Source: Rhodospirillaceae bacterium MC! (lineage in GTDB: Bacteria > Pseudomonadota > Alphaproteobacteria > MC1). Taken from it: 38,565 bases of DNA. The notes beneath the pieces are model-generated. The model worked only from the letters and a program-made list of their open reading frames with translations, searched no databases and was not told the DNA's origin. The DNA lies in NCBI GenBank assembly GCA_002632265.1, contig NQOV01000011.1, positions 1 through 38,565 of the forward strand, read 5' to 3'. The stretch's first letter is position 1, and the number at the start of each line of letters is the position of its first letter. Position numbers and translations under genes: made by a program. Shown one piece after another: positions 1 to 7,894 of the stretch.

Positions 1-470
1 TTGTCAACTACTTTTTATTTTTTCTTTTCTCTTTATATGTAAGTGTTTGTTTTAGTGTGTATCTATTTTTCAAAACCTCAATAAAAAAGCGATTAAGCAA
101 AATAAAAAAATAGTGTAAAAATAATAACATAGATAATCCCCATCCCACATATGTAATACACAGCAAAAAAATCAGCTTTTTTTCTTTTTTAACGGAGTAA
201 AACGTGTTTAATCTAATTATAAATAAGCTTTAATTTAGGCCAGAAAATAGAAAAACAAGAAATTATAAATACTGATAGTTCTTTATAATACTTATACTTA
301 TAATCACAAGTAAGCTTTTCTTACCACACCCTACCACAGACATATAGCGAATTATTCCCCCATGGCCTAGGAATAGGAAAAATTACCCAATAGGTATTGT
401 CATTCCACATTATAACAGAACATCACAAAGAAAATATGATTGTGTTGTATTCTGCTTATTATTCTAGTTA

Positions 471-620
471 CTGGTCTAAATTAGATATGCAATTAATATA
501 TCTAACAATACTTTAAGTATCTTTTAACAAAATGACTATTTGTAGGTATGCTATTAGTTTATTACAATATATCTAAAATAAGATTACACATACTTATATT
601 ATATATTTAGTTTAGGCCAG
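471..620. repeat. AT-rich MITE-like element with CTGG(T/C)CTAAA ends
   Basis: The left end reads CTGGTCTAAATTAGATAT and the right end, as reverse complement, reads CTGGCCTAAACTAAATATAT. This makes imperfect terminal inverted repeats about 18 bp long around a 150-bp AT-rich body with no coding potential. The same ends recur at 23954-24097 (element), 243 (right end only) and 23837 (left end only). The pattern fits a non-autonomous miniature inverted-repeat element. No transposase is visible and target duplications were not established. Confidence 0.6.
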
Positions 621-630
621 CAATAATAAG

Positions 631-687
631 CAATAAGTAATAAGTAATAAGTAATAAGAATGTAAGGTGTAAGGTGTAAGGTGTAAG
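631..687. repeat. Two adjacent heptanucleotide tandem repeats
   Basis: Four copies of a 7-bp unit (AATAAGT-like) at about 631-659 are followed directly by four copies of another 7-bp unit (GTGTAAG-like) at about 661-687. Both have period seven although their sequences differ. They lie just to the right of the MITE-like element ending at 620. Confidence 0.75.
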
Positions 688-814
688 ATACAATAACAAT
701 ATCTTTAGGCTATACAGTGTAGTATATAGAGACCGCTAACATAAGCACCAACCAAGGCACATAGCAAGTTATTCTCTCTCTCATAGCCTAGGAAGAGGAA
801 AACGTGCCTAATAG

Positions 815-872
815 GTATCTTTAGGCGGTGCGTAGTGTATAGAGATCACTAACATCAGCACCCAGCAAAGGC
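815..872. repeat. Imperfect palindrome downstream of the emrB-like gene
   Basis: GTGCCTAATA near 815 pairs with TATTAGGCAC near 872, enclosing about 40 bases that include TTTAGGCGGT. The element lies just past the minus-strand stop at 904. Read on the minus strand, the right arm is followed by GTTTTCC, so it could act as a transcription end or 3' stabiliser. Its core resembles the palindrome between trpB and trpA (37281-37388), suggesting one repeat family. Confidence 0.5.
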
Positions 873-903
873 ACGTATTAGGCACAGTTTTTCACATCTC
901 TAG

Positions 904-2463
904 TTAGTGGCCGGGTTGGACGCCTGCGAGATTCTGATATTTCATTGTCCATATGATAGGTACTAAGCCGATCATGATAATACCGCATAGCCAGAATACG
1001 TCATTTGCTCCCATTATTACGGCTTGTCCTAGGAATTTGTGAGTAATTACGGAGAATACTTGTTCGGTAGAGAATGAGTGTCCGAGTTTTGTTGATTCGG
1101 ACATATAGGCATCGCTGTGTTTAGTGATGTATTCTTTAAAGCGTTCGAAGTGGAAAGCGGTGCGATTATCTTTAAGAGTGGCAGAGACAGACGCTCCGAA
1201 GCTACCGAATACGGATCTACAGAATCCTGATATCCCTGTGGCCTCTACCATTTCGTGGCCTTTGAATTCTTTTGATATCATATTCATTAAGGGCGGGAAG
1301 AAAAAGGGCATGAATAAGCCTTGAATGGCGTAAGGATGTGTAATTGAGCCGAAATCCATACCTATATAGAATCTTGCTCTATAGATGAACATCCCACCTA
1401 AGCCTAAGAATCCGACAGTTAGAAGAATCCTACCATCTACCCCTTTATTCATCAAGAATCCAGCCAGCGGTAAGGATACGAAAGCACACATACCGAATAC
1501 GGAAGAGGCACTTCCTGACCATGTGGCATTATATCCTAAGCTTTGTTGTAATATGGTTGGTAACAGTACCACTGTACCGAAAAAGCAACCGTATCCTAAA
1601 CTCATCATAATGGTAGACATGGTAAAATTCTTATTTAAGAATAATTTGAGATTTAAAATCGGTTTTTCATACATTAATTCCCAAGCGAATAGGAATATGA
1701 AGCCGACAATACATATGACCGTAAGAATCACTATCAGCGGAGATTCGAACCAATCGAGATCCTTACCCTTATCAAGAATCACTTGCAAAGGAATTACTGC
1801 GATGAAGATTAAAATGATACCGATGAAATCCACGCTTTCATATTTCGGCTTATCGTATTTAAGCAAAGCTAAGCCGACAACAGCAATGGAAATTAAGGCC
1901 ATGGGAATGTTAATATAGAAAATGATGGGCCAACTATAATGATCTGTCAACCACCCACCAATTGGCGGACCTAAAGCAGGAGCAACAAGAACAGTCATAC
2001 CCCATAGAACGGTAACCTTTTGACGATTTTTCGGCAGAACCACCTCGCCCATTAATCCTAAGGCTACAGCTCCGAGAGGTCCTGATGCTAAACCTTGGAT
2101 ACCACGTGAAAGCACTAAGCAAATAAAATTCGGAGCTAAACCGTTAGTAATGGAACATATGCCAAAAATCGTCGCCGATATAACAAAGACATTAGCCATA
2201 CCAAAACGTCGGCTCAACCATCCAGTGATAGGCGTCATAATAGCTAAAGTAATGGTGTATGATGTTACAACCCATATACTTTCCCCTGTACTGATACTCA
2301 TAGCTCCAGCGATGTGAAATAATGCCACATTTACAATGGTAGTATCAAGAATATCCATGAAGTTGGCAAGGGAGCAGGCCATAACTACAATTACCGCCGT
2401 TAAGGGAGTAAAATATTCATAGGTTTCTTTTGCTTTAAAATCTGATGTTGCAACAGCACTCAT
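904..2463 (-). CDS. emrB: EmrB/QacA-type (DHA2) MFS multidrug efflux transporter
   Basis: This 519-residue inner-membrane protein has about 14 hydrophobic segments, as expected for the DHA2 family of proton-coupled drug exporters. Visible motifs are LDTTIVNVA in the first segment, GWLSRRFG (loop 2-3 motif A), RGIQGLASGPLG, and GPPIGGWLTDHYSW (antiporter motif C). The ATG at 2463 has a purine-rich stretch (AAAGAGA) upstream. It follows the EmrA-like gene on the same strand, 237 bp downstream, and the pair probably forms an inner-membrane pump plus periplasmic adaptor. No outer-membrane channel gene is nearby, so a TolC-like partner would be encoded elsewhere. The substrate cannot be told from sequence. 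Confidence 0.9.
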   Translation of the reverse strand: MSAVATSDFKAKETYEYFTPLTAVIVVMACSLANFMDILDTTIVNVALFHIAGAMSISTGESIWVVTSYTITLAIMTPITGWLSRRFGMANVFVISATIFGICSITNGLAPNFICLVLSRGIQGLASGPLGAVALGLMGEVVLPKNRQKVTVLWGMTVLVAPALGPPIGGWLTDHYSWPIIFYINIPMALISIAVVGLALLKYDKPKYESVDFIGIILIFIAVIPLQVILDKGKDLDWFESPLIVILTVICIVGFIFLFAWELMYEKPILNLKLFLNKNFTMSTIMMSLGYGCFFGTVVLLPTILQQSLGYNATWSGSASSVFGMCAFVSLPLAGFLMNKGVDGRILLTVGFLGLGGMFIYRARFYIGMDFGSITHPYAIQGLFMPFFFPPLMNMISKEFKGHEMVEATGISGFCRSVFGSFGASVSATLKDNRTAFHFERFKEYITKHSDAYMSESTKLGHSFSTEQVFSVITHKFLGQAVIMGANDVFWLCGIIMIGLVPIIWTMKYQNLAGVQPGH

Positions 2464-2490
2464 ATGTTATCTCTTTTGTTATTTTGTTAT

Positions 2491-2512
2491 ACTTTATACT
2501 TCATACTTCATA
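2491..2512. repeat. Heptanucleotide tandem repeat (ACTTCAT-like, 3 copies)
   Basis: Three near-identical 7-bp units (ACTTTAT, ACTTCAT, ACTTCAT) lie about 28 bp upstream of the emrB-like start on the minus strand. The period matches the heptamer tracts at 631-687 and 24159-24182. Confidence 0.6.
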
Positions 2513-2562
2513 CTAATAGATATATGTACACTAAATAGATGACTCAAATGTAAGTCTAATCT

Positions 2563-2700
2563 TAAAGGGTGGGAAAAAGTGGTGGGAAAGAATGGTGGAA
2601 AAAAGTGCTTAGTTAATGTTTTTAAGCCATACATGATCCATATACACCCACATAAGCCTCGCTTAAAACTGCGACAATGAGTGCTTTTTCCCAACCCTTA
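2563..2700. repeat. 138-bp imperfect palindrome between emrA and emrB
   Basis: The outer arms TAAAGGGTGGGAAAAAGT and, as reverse complement, TAAGGGTTGGGAAAAAGC bracket 2563-2700. The right arm ends exactly at the emrA-like stop codon (2701-2703). The left half also contains three direct copies of a GTGGGAAAAAGT-like 12-mer. A partial relative (AATGAGTGCTTTTTC) recurs upstream of the parvulin gene near 9725. Within an efflux operon such a structure could reduce emrB expression relative to emrA or stabilise the emrA end of the message; this is inference. Confidence 0.65.
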
Positions 2701-4044
2701 CTAATGACAACCACCAGTTTCAGCTAGGGTAGTACTAATGATTTCAGCTTCTTGTTTTTCCAATCCAGTACTATCAAGCTTGTCGATTTTATAGATATCT
2801 GTTTTGAATAGAGCATGACCTGTACTAACTTGAGCTAGGCTCGTTCCACTTGTATCATGAACATCCACCTTAACGGTAGCCGAATAACCCACACCTATAT
2901 TTACACTTGCTACTTCTTTGGGATCTAATTCAATTCTCACTGGTACACGTTGAACAATTTTGATCCAGTTACCTGTAGCATTTTCCGATGGAATAAGCGA
3001 GAAAGCCGTACCTGTTCCAGCCTCTACCCCTGCAACTTTACCATGTAAAACGGCAGTTTTTCCTAAAGCGTCGATGATCACTTCTGCCTCTTGACCTATG
3101 CGAAGATTAGCCAATTGTGTTTCTTTAAAGTTAGCTTTAACCCATAAGCTTGAAGTCTGCACTACCGACATTACAGGGCTACCCGCTTGAACCATTTCGC
3201 CCACTTCTACACTACGTTTAGCGATCTGACCTGATACAGGACTATAAATATTAGTACGATGTTGTGCTAGCCAAGCATTTACCAGACTAATACGAGCTAA
3301 ACGTACTTCGGTTGAGTTGGCAACCTTACTAGCTAATACTGATTTAGAATCATATTTATGATCGCCAATTTTTGGTAATGCCAAAGGCGACAAGCCAGAT
3401 TTAGACGCTTTTAAAGCCGATAAAGCCTGCTTATACGACGCTTCAGCACTGTGATAATTATCTCTTGAAAGATCAACCTCCTTACGAGTAATTGAACCTT
3501 TTCTTAAAAGTTTTGAATTACGTTCATATTCACGTTTGGTATTTCTCACTTGAATGGATGCGTTTTTCACTGCACTTTCCAATTGATTGGAACTATATTG
3601 CAGTCTACAATATCCTTGAACGGCTTTAGATAAATTAGCTTTGGCTAGTTCAAAATTTAATCTAGCGTCGGTATCGTCGAGCTTAAGCAGTAACTGTCCT
3701 GCTTTTACGTGTTCTGGAGCGTCCGTATGTAAAGAAAGAACTGCTCCTGATGTTCTAGGAGTGATATTTAAGATATTCGCTCTAACATAAGCGTCTTCTG
3801 TTTCCACATAGAATCTTGAATATAGATACCAATAGGCAAAAGCTCCACCACCGATAATAAGAAGTAAGATGATAATAATACTAAAAACCTTAGCTTTACT
3901 ACCTTTTTTCTTCGGTTTGTCTTCCGTGGTAGATTCTGACTTTTTAGATTCTACTGCTTGGGCTTCTTTGGATTCTTCCACTGTAGATTCATTTTCTGAC
4001 TTATTCTCGTCGTTGGATTTATCTTGTGTATTAATATCATTCAT
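2701..4044 (-). CDS. emrA: EmrA/HlyD-family membrane fusion protein of efflux pump
   Basis: This 447-residue periplasmic adaptor has a charged, Glu/Ser/Lys-rich cytoplasmic tail (about 1-50), one membrane helix around residues 53-73, and the family start VETEDAYVRANILNITPRTSG. A biotinyl-lipoyl-like half (KAGQLLLKLDD) and a long helical hairpin (about 130-210) come next, then the second lipoyl half (IYSPVSGQIAKRSVEVGEMV) and beta-barrel domains. The architecture is that of EmrA, which links an MFS exporter to an outer-membrane channel. The tail is longer than in E. coli EmrA and looks disordered. It is first in a two-gene minus-strand operon and divergent from the glutathione-reductase-like gene. 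Confidence 0.9.
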   Translation of the reverse strand: MNDINTQDKSNDENKSENESTVEESKEAQAVESKKSESTTEDKPKKKGSKAKVFSIIIILLLIIGGGAFAYWYLYSRFYVETEDAYVRANILNITPRTSGAVLSLHTDAPEHVKAGQLLLKLDDTDARLNFELAKANLSKAVQGYCRLQYSSNQLESAVKNASIQVRNTKREYERNSKLLRKGSITRKEVDLSRDNYHSAEASYKQALSALKASKSGLSPLALPKIGDHKYDSKSVLASKVANSTEVRLARISLVNAWLAQHRTNIYSPVSGQIAKRSVEVGEMVQAGSPVMSVVQTSSLWVKANFKETQLANLRIGQEAEVIIDALGKTAVLHGKVAGVEAGTGTAFSLIPSENATGNWIKIVQRVPVRIELDPKEVASVNIGVGYSATVKVDVHDTSGTSLAQVSTGHALFKTDIYKIDKLDSTGLEKQEAEIISTTLAETGGCH

Positions 4045-4113
4045 TTAATTCAGATCCTTGTTTATTAAAATATTTTAGTAAATATCTTATGAAAATATAT
4101 ATTGTTTTATTTC

Positions 4114-4198
4114 TGTAAATAGCCTATATTATTATAAGAGTTATAAATAAATATATATAACTTAACACTAGACAAACTAACGCTATTTACATATGTAA
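4114..4198. promoter_or_regulatory. Divergent promoter region with candidate operator repeats
   Basis: The 227-bp gap between the divergent emrA-like and gor-like genes contains TGTAAATAGC at 4114-4123 and its reverse complement GCTATTTACA at 4182-4191. The second overlaps the perfect palindrome TTACATATGTAA at 4187-4198. These symmetric sites, placed between two outward-facing genes, would suit a dimeric repressor or activator. No regulator gene is adjacent. The DNA is very AT-rich, so chance symmetry is possible. Confidence 0.3.
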
Positions 4199-4271
4199 TG
4201 TACTATATGATAGTATTATAGAATAAAATAGTCAAGGTTTAATTATAAAATATAGAATAAAGGTTTCAAGT

Positions 4272-5624
4272 ATGTCAAATTACGATTATGATTTAATAGT
4301 TATTGGTGGCGGATCAGGTGGGGTTCGTACTGCAAGATTAGCAGGATCATTGGGCAAAAAAGTTGCACTCATCGAAAGTAGTAAAATAGGTGGTACATGC
4401 GTACAACGTGGATGTGTACCCAAGAAATTATATGTTTTTGCCTCGCAGTATAATAAATTCTTTAAAGAATCCCAAGGTTTTGGTTGGTCAAAACAATCCC
4501 ATAGTTTTGATTGGCAACACTTGGTAAAAAGTAAAGTAAAAGAATTAACATTTTTAGAATCTATCTACTCAAGCAATATCGAAAAAGCCAACGTTGAAAT
4601 CATCAAAGGATACGGATCATTTGTCGATCAACATACAATTTCAATCGATAACCAACGCACTATCACAGGAGAAAACATCGTGATAGCAGTGGGGGGAACG
4701 CCTTTTGTTCCACCAATGGAAGGCAAAGAGTATACTATTACTAGTGATGAAGTTTTCGATCTGCCAAAATTACCGCAAAAGCCTATTATCATAGGTGGCG
4801 GATACATCGGCTTTGAATTCGCAGGAATCTTTAATGCTTTCGGCTCTGATGTTACAGTAATTAATATTGACGATAAACTAATGCCTAATATGGATGTGCA
4901 AGCCAAAGATTTCGCCATTGAAGCCATAAAGAATTACGGTGTTAATATCCTAACTAATACTACAGTAAAAAGCGTAGAAAAAAATGGCGATATGCTTAAG
5001 GTAACCTTAAATAATGACGAAATCCTAGAAAGCGATTGCGTACTAGTATCCACAGGACGAATCCCCAATGTGGCAAATCTTGAACTGGAAAAAGCAGGAA
5101 TCAAAACTAAAGGACGTGGTACAATCATAGTTGATGATTACTCAAAAACCAATGTGGATAATATCTACGCTGTCGGCGATGTTACAGGACGTTTACAACT
5201 AACTCCAGTGGCTATCCGTGAGGCTGTCGCTTTAGTGGAAACACTCTTTCATAATAATCCGAGCGTTGTAGATTACGAAAACATCCCAACCGCCATATTC
5301 TCCCAACCGTCATCGGCAAAATGTGGCTTAACAGAAGAAGAAGCCAATGAAAAATTCTGTAAAGATAATATTGAATGTTTCACATCCACTTTCACCCCCC
5401 TTAAAGGACGCATAACCCAAGATCTTACTAAGGTATTTGTTAAGGGTATTGTAGATAAACAATCCAATAAAGTTATCGGCGTCCATTATGTGGGCGACGG
5501 TGCAGGCGAAATCATGCAAGGCCTCGGCATCGCCATAAAAGCCGGAGCAACCAAAGACGACTTTAATAACACCATCGGCATCCACCCCACCTCCGCCGAA
5601 GAATTCACAACACTTTTAAAGTAA
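4272..5624 (+). CDS. gor: Glutathione reductase-like pyridine nucleotide-disulfide oxidoreductase
   Basis: At 450 residues this matches glutathione reductases in length. It has the N-terminal FAD fold (IGGGSGGVRTARLAG), redox-active cysteines C43 and C48 in GTCVQRGCVPKK, a second dinucleotide fold (GGGYIGFEFAG, 175-185), the FAD motif YAVGDVTG, and the C-terminal catalytic HPTSAEE (His438, Glu443). The family reduces glutathione disulfide in the cytoplasm with NADPH. Here the two Arg that bind the NADPH 2'-phosphate in E. coli (R198, R204) align with Ile199 and Pro205, and Asp200/Asp201 follow. This raises the possibility of NADH use or another disulfide substrate. The start is supported by AAGG eight bases upstream. 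It is transcribed divergently from the efflux operon. Confidence 0.85.
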   Translation: MSNYDYDLIVIGGGSGGVRTARLAGSLGKKVALIESSKIGGTCVQRGCVPKKLYVFASQYNKFFKESQGFGWSKQSHSFDWQHLVKSKVKELTFLESIYSSNIEKANVEIIKGYGSFVDQHTISIDNQRTITGENIVIAVGGTPFVPPMEGKEYTITSDEVFDLPKLPQKPIIIGGGYIGFEFAGIFNAFGSDVTVINIDDKLMPNMDVQAKDFAIEAIKNYGVNILTNTTVKSVEKNGDMLKVTLNNDEILESDCVLVSTGRIPNVANLELEKAGIKTKGRGTIIVDDYSKTNVDNIYAVGDVTGRLQLTPVAIREAVALVETLFHNNPSVVDYENIPTAIFSQPSSAKCGLTEEEANEKFCKDNIECFTSTFTPLKGRITQDLTKVFVKGIVDKQSNKVIGVHYVGDGAGEIMQGLGIAIKAGATKDDFNNTIGIHPTSAEEFTTLLK

Positions 5625-5675
5625 TTCTATTCACAGAAACAAACCCCTACCCCTATCCCTATCCTACCATACAAT

Positions 5676-5977
5676 CTTGACAGACTGATCCCTAGATCAT
5701 AGCATGAAGTCTTGACAGACTGATCGCTAGATCCTAGCATGGTGTCTTGACAGGCTGATCGCTAGATCATAGCGTGATGTCTTGGCAGGCTGATAGCTAG
5801 ATCATAGCGTGATGTCTTGGCAGGCTGATAGCTAGATCATAGCGTGATGTCTTGACAGACTGATCCCTAGATCATAGCGTGATGTCTTGGCAGATGTCTT
5901 GGCAGGCTGATAGCTAGATCATAGCGTGATGTCTTGACAGACTGATCCCTAGATCCTAGCGTGATGTCTTGGCAGAC
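5676..5977. repeat. 35-bp tandem repeat array (8 full copies plus fragments)
   Basis: The unit starts CTTGACAGACTGATCGCTAG and ends AGCGTGATGT, 35 bp in all. Full copies begin at 5676, 5711, 5746, 5781, 5816, 5851, 5898 and 5933. A 12-bp truncated copy lies at 5886-5897 and a partial one at 5968-5977. Variation alternates between CTTGACAGAC...GATCCCTAG and CTTGGCAGGC...GATAGCTAG versions. The array is richer in G+C than its surroundings and dense in GATC and CTAG. There are no spacers, so it is not CRISPR. Confidence 0.9.
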
Positions 5978-6004
5978 GGTCAGAACAACATTTGTTCGGA
6001 CCGT
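5976..6004. repeat. Hairpin at the end of the 35-bp array
   Basis: ACGGTCAGAACAA (5976-5988) pairs with TTGTTCGGACCGT (5992-6004) with one mismatch and a 3-base loop. It directly follows the tandem array. A G-rich run rather than a T tract follows, so it does not look like an ordinary intrinsic terminator. Confidence 0.6.
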
Positions 6005-6070
6005 GTGGGGGAGTGTGGGGAAAGTGGTTTTGTTTTATATTCTTTTTGCGTATTAATCTATTTCATCATT

Positions 6071-6115
6071 ATTTTATTATTGATGGCCTAAATAATAGGC
6101 CATCAATAATAAAAT
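6071..6115. repeat. Perfect 19-bp inverted repeat with 7-base loop
   Basis: ATTTTATTATTGATGGCCT (6071-6089) and AGGCCATCAATAATAAAAT (6097-6115) are exact reverse complements around AAATAAT. GGCCTAAA at the loop edge recalls the ends of the AT-rich MITE-like elements, so this may be two element ends joined head to head. T-rich DNA precedes the GC core and A-rich DNA follows it, opposite to a terminator on either strand. Confidence 0.75.
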
Positions 6116-6186
6116 ACAATATACACTCACATATACACTAACCCCAATTCCAAATCCATACCAAATTATTCAACACTACCCCTTAT

Positions 6187-6632
6187 GATTGGGAGAAATG
6201 AACTAAGATATACTTGTAAGCGATACGCCGTGTACTTAAATGCTTACACTAATATCGCTTCCAAGTACAGATTAGCCCACTTACCACAATCCGCAAGCCT
6301 TAGGATTGGGATAAATGGGCTAAGATGTGCTTGTAAACGGTACGCCGTGTACTTAATGCTTACACTAGTACCGCTTCCAAGTACAGATTAGCCCATTTAT
6401 CACGATCCTTTAGGATTGGGAGAAATGGGATAAGATGTGCCTTAAACTAGGGCGACGTGTACTCACGTCTACATAAGCCCTAGTTTAAGGTGCAGATAGC
6501 CCACCTATCACAATCCGCAAGCTTTAAGATTGGGAGAAATGGGATAAGGTGTGCTTGTAAGCGGTACGCCGTGTACTTAATGCTTACACTAGTACCGCTT
6601 CCAAGTGCAGATTAGCCCATTTATCACTATCT
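6187..6632. repeat. Array 1 of the ~105-bp nested palindrome (4 copies)
   Basis: Copies lie at 6187-6292, 6303-6408, 6413-6516 and 6527-6632, separated by 4-11 bases such as GCAAGCCTTA. Each begins GGATTGGGAGAAATGGG and ends with an approximate reverse complement, CCCATTTATCACAATCC. Inside is a second stem of two kinds: CTTGTAAGCGGTAC paired with GTACCGCTTCCAAG (copies 1, 2, 4), or CCTTAAACTAGGGC paired with GCCCTAGTTTAAGG (copy 3). A short central hairpin (GACGTG/CACGTC or GTGTA/TACAC) completes the fold. The last copy runs into the stop codon of the exported-protein gene. Confidence 0.9.
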
Positions 6633-7238
6633 TAATAGGGGAAGGAATGTTAGGGCGGATAGCTTAAAGGTTAGGTTTATGGAGTTGTCAGAGGATTTTT
6701 TTATGTTGGGTAGGTTGGTGAGCATTTGGGTATGGCGGAAATCTAGTGAGAGGAAGTACCAGCTTAGACCTGCTCCAAGGGAAAGAGCGTTGGAGCTTTT
6801 ATTTCCTACGCCGAATCCTGCCATGCCGTAGAAAGCGAATCCGTAATCGGCGGTATCTCCGTGGCGGAATGGGTTTGTGGATAGGTAAAAATTAATGCCT
6901 TTTATGTGATTGGTAATGGAATTGCCATTAGTATCTTCCATGCTTAAGGTTTTGTATTCAAATTCTAGCCCTGGGATAAGGGGGGAATAGGCGTTTCTAC
7001 CTGTATTATAAAAACCAGATCCTTGATTGTTATAACTTGATCCTTGATAGGGAAAATTATAAAACATTGCTCCAATGCCAAATTGTTTACTCTGAAAGAC
7101 ATCAGATATGGAAGTCCCGAAACTAATATAGGGATCTAGAAGGCCGTCCAAGTCTTGGGCTTTGGCTGGTGGATTTGTTAGTACAATAATTGCTAGAGTA
7201 GAAATAATTGTCTTTAGTAAAAGTAATATCTTATTCAT
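6627..7238 (-). CDS. Small exported, probably outer-membrane protein (paralog 1)
   Basis: I do not recognise a named family. The 203-residue product has a signal peptide (MNKILLLLKTIISTLAIIVL, cleavage likely after AKA near residue 27). Alternating polar/hydrophobic and Gly-rich segments typical of a small beta-barrel follow. It shares DPYISFG, SPLIPGLEFEYK, and NFYLSTNPFR-like blocks with the next gene upstream (7244-7861) and, more weakly, with the gene at 13336-14043. It starts with ATG five bases after the stop of its paralog, so the two are probably co-transcribed. Its TAG stop lies inside the last copy of repeat array 1. Function unknown. Confidence 0.75.
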   Translation of the reverse strand: MNKILLLLKTIISTLAIIVLTNPPAKAQDLDGLLDPYISFGTSISDVFQSKQFGIGAMFYNFPYQGSSYNNQGSGFYNTGRNAYSPLIPGLEFEYKTLSMEDTNGNSITNHIKGINFYLSTNPFRHGDTADYGFAFYGMAGFGVGNKSSNALSLGAGLSWYFLSLDFRHTQMLTNLPNIKKSSDNSINLTFKLSALTFLPLLR

Positions 7239-7243
7239 TTTTA

Positions 7244-7861
7244 TTATTCATCTTTCTGAAAAAAATCGGATATGCCAAAGGGCATTAGAATTGTAATAGC
7301 TGATAAATTAAAACGTAATTGTATGGAATTATCCACATATTTACTAGCGGAATAGTTTAAAAATTGTGTGCGTCTGAAACCCAGTGATAAGGAATAGAAA
7401 CTCACACCTATCCCCATTGATAGAGCGTTTGAGCCGTTACTTCCCATGCCGTATCCTGCCATGGTATACAGACCAAACCCGCCCCAACTAACGCTATCGC
7501 CTGTTCTGAATAGGTTTGTTGAAAGGTAAAGGTTGGCATTTTTTAGATGATTAGTGAAAATTTTTCCTTGGTTGTTTTTCATCTTGATGTTCTTATATTC
7601 AAATTCCAATCCTGGAACAATCGGCGAATACATATAATATCCTTGAGACGGCTCGTTACGGAGTGGGATATTGTAAAACATCGCCCCAAGGGAAATTTCA
7701 CTATTCACCGCTCCCCTATTGGGCGACATACCAAAACCAATATACGGATTACACAAGCCAACTAAGCGGTAATCCTTACTGGCCTTAGCCGTTGTATTTA
7801 TGAATAGACTAATCGTAAGAATAGTAAGGAGCGCTTTACATAAGAATATGATTGTTTTCAC
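7244..7861 (-). CDS. Small exported, probably outer-membrane protein (paralog 2)
   Basis: This 205-residue product starts with GTG (MKTIIFLCKALLTILTISLF...) and has a signal peptide ending near TAKA-S at about residue 27. The mature part carries NPYIGFGMS, SLGAMFYN, SPIVPGLEFEYKNIKMKNNQG, NLYLSTNLFRTGD and SNALSMGIGVSFYSLSL, all recognisable in the following paralog. Gly/aromatic alternation suggests about eight beta strands in an outer-membrane barrel. It lies 33 bp downstream of the DEAD-box helicase gene and 5 bp upstream of paralog 1, consistent with one minus-strand transcript or a tandem duplication added behind the helicase. Function unknown. Confidence 0.75.
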   Translation of the reverse strand: MKTIIFLCKALLTILTISLFINTTAKASKDYRLVGLCNPYIGFGMSPNRGAVNSEISLGAMFYNIPLRNEPSQGYYMYSPIVPGLEFEYKNIKMKNNQGKIFTNHLKNANLYLSTNLFRTGDSVSWGGFGLYTMAGYGMGSNGSNALSMGIGVSFYSLSLGFRRTQFLNYSASKYVDNSIQLRFNLSAITILMPFGISDFFQKDE

Positions 7862-7894
7862 AATAGTTTATACCTTGAAAAGATTAGGGGGAAT

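Larger units (their letters stand above)
1..903. other. Repeat-rich AT-rich intergenic region
   Basis: I see no convincing gene in these 903 bases. The stretch holds a right-hand end of the AT-rich CTGGCCTAAA-type element near 217-243, a complete element at 471-620, heptanucleotide tandem repeats at 631-687, and an imperfect palindrome just downstream of the emrB-like stop. Positions 400-478 resemble, in inverted orientation, 24100-24175 near the Sel1 gene, including a shared stretch around AACAGAACATCACA. Similar CCTAGGAA-containing segments recur near 365 and 785. The region appears to be built from layered repeat insertions. Confidence 0.7.
5625..6626. other. 1-kb intergenic repeat region
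   Basis: No supported gene lies between the gor-like stop and the end of the exported-protein gene. From left to right it holds a C-rich CCCTA-like tract, the 35-bp tandem array, a hairpin at 5976-6004, a perfect 19-bp inverted repeat at 6071-6115, and four tandem roughly 105-bp palindromes from 6187 to about 6632. The flanking genes converge here, so no promoter is needed. Confidence 0.8.

Noticed and set aside
2494-2694. 66-codon minus-strand open frame between emrA and emrB
   Set aside because: It lies almost wholly in the palindrome and heptamer repeat; the composition follows the repeat and no family is recognised.
5676-5977. CRISPR array
   Set aside because: Units are directly adjacent with no unique spacers and no cas genes nearby; it is a plain tandem repeat.
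6185-6391. Plus-strand 68-codon open frame with an internal duplication
   Set aside because: It is a translation through two palindrome copies; the duplication is the DNA repeat itself and the other copies do not keep the frame open.
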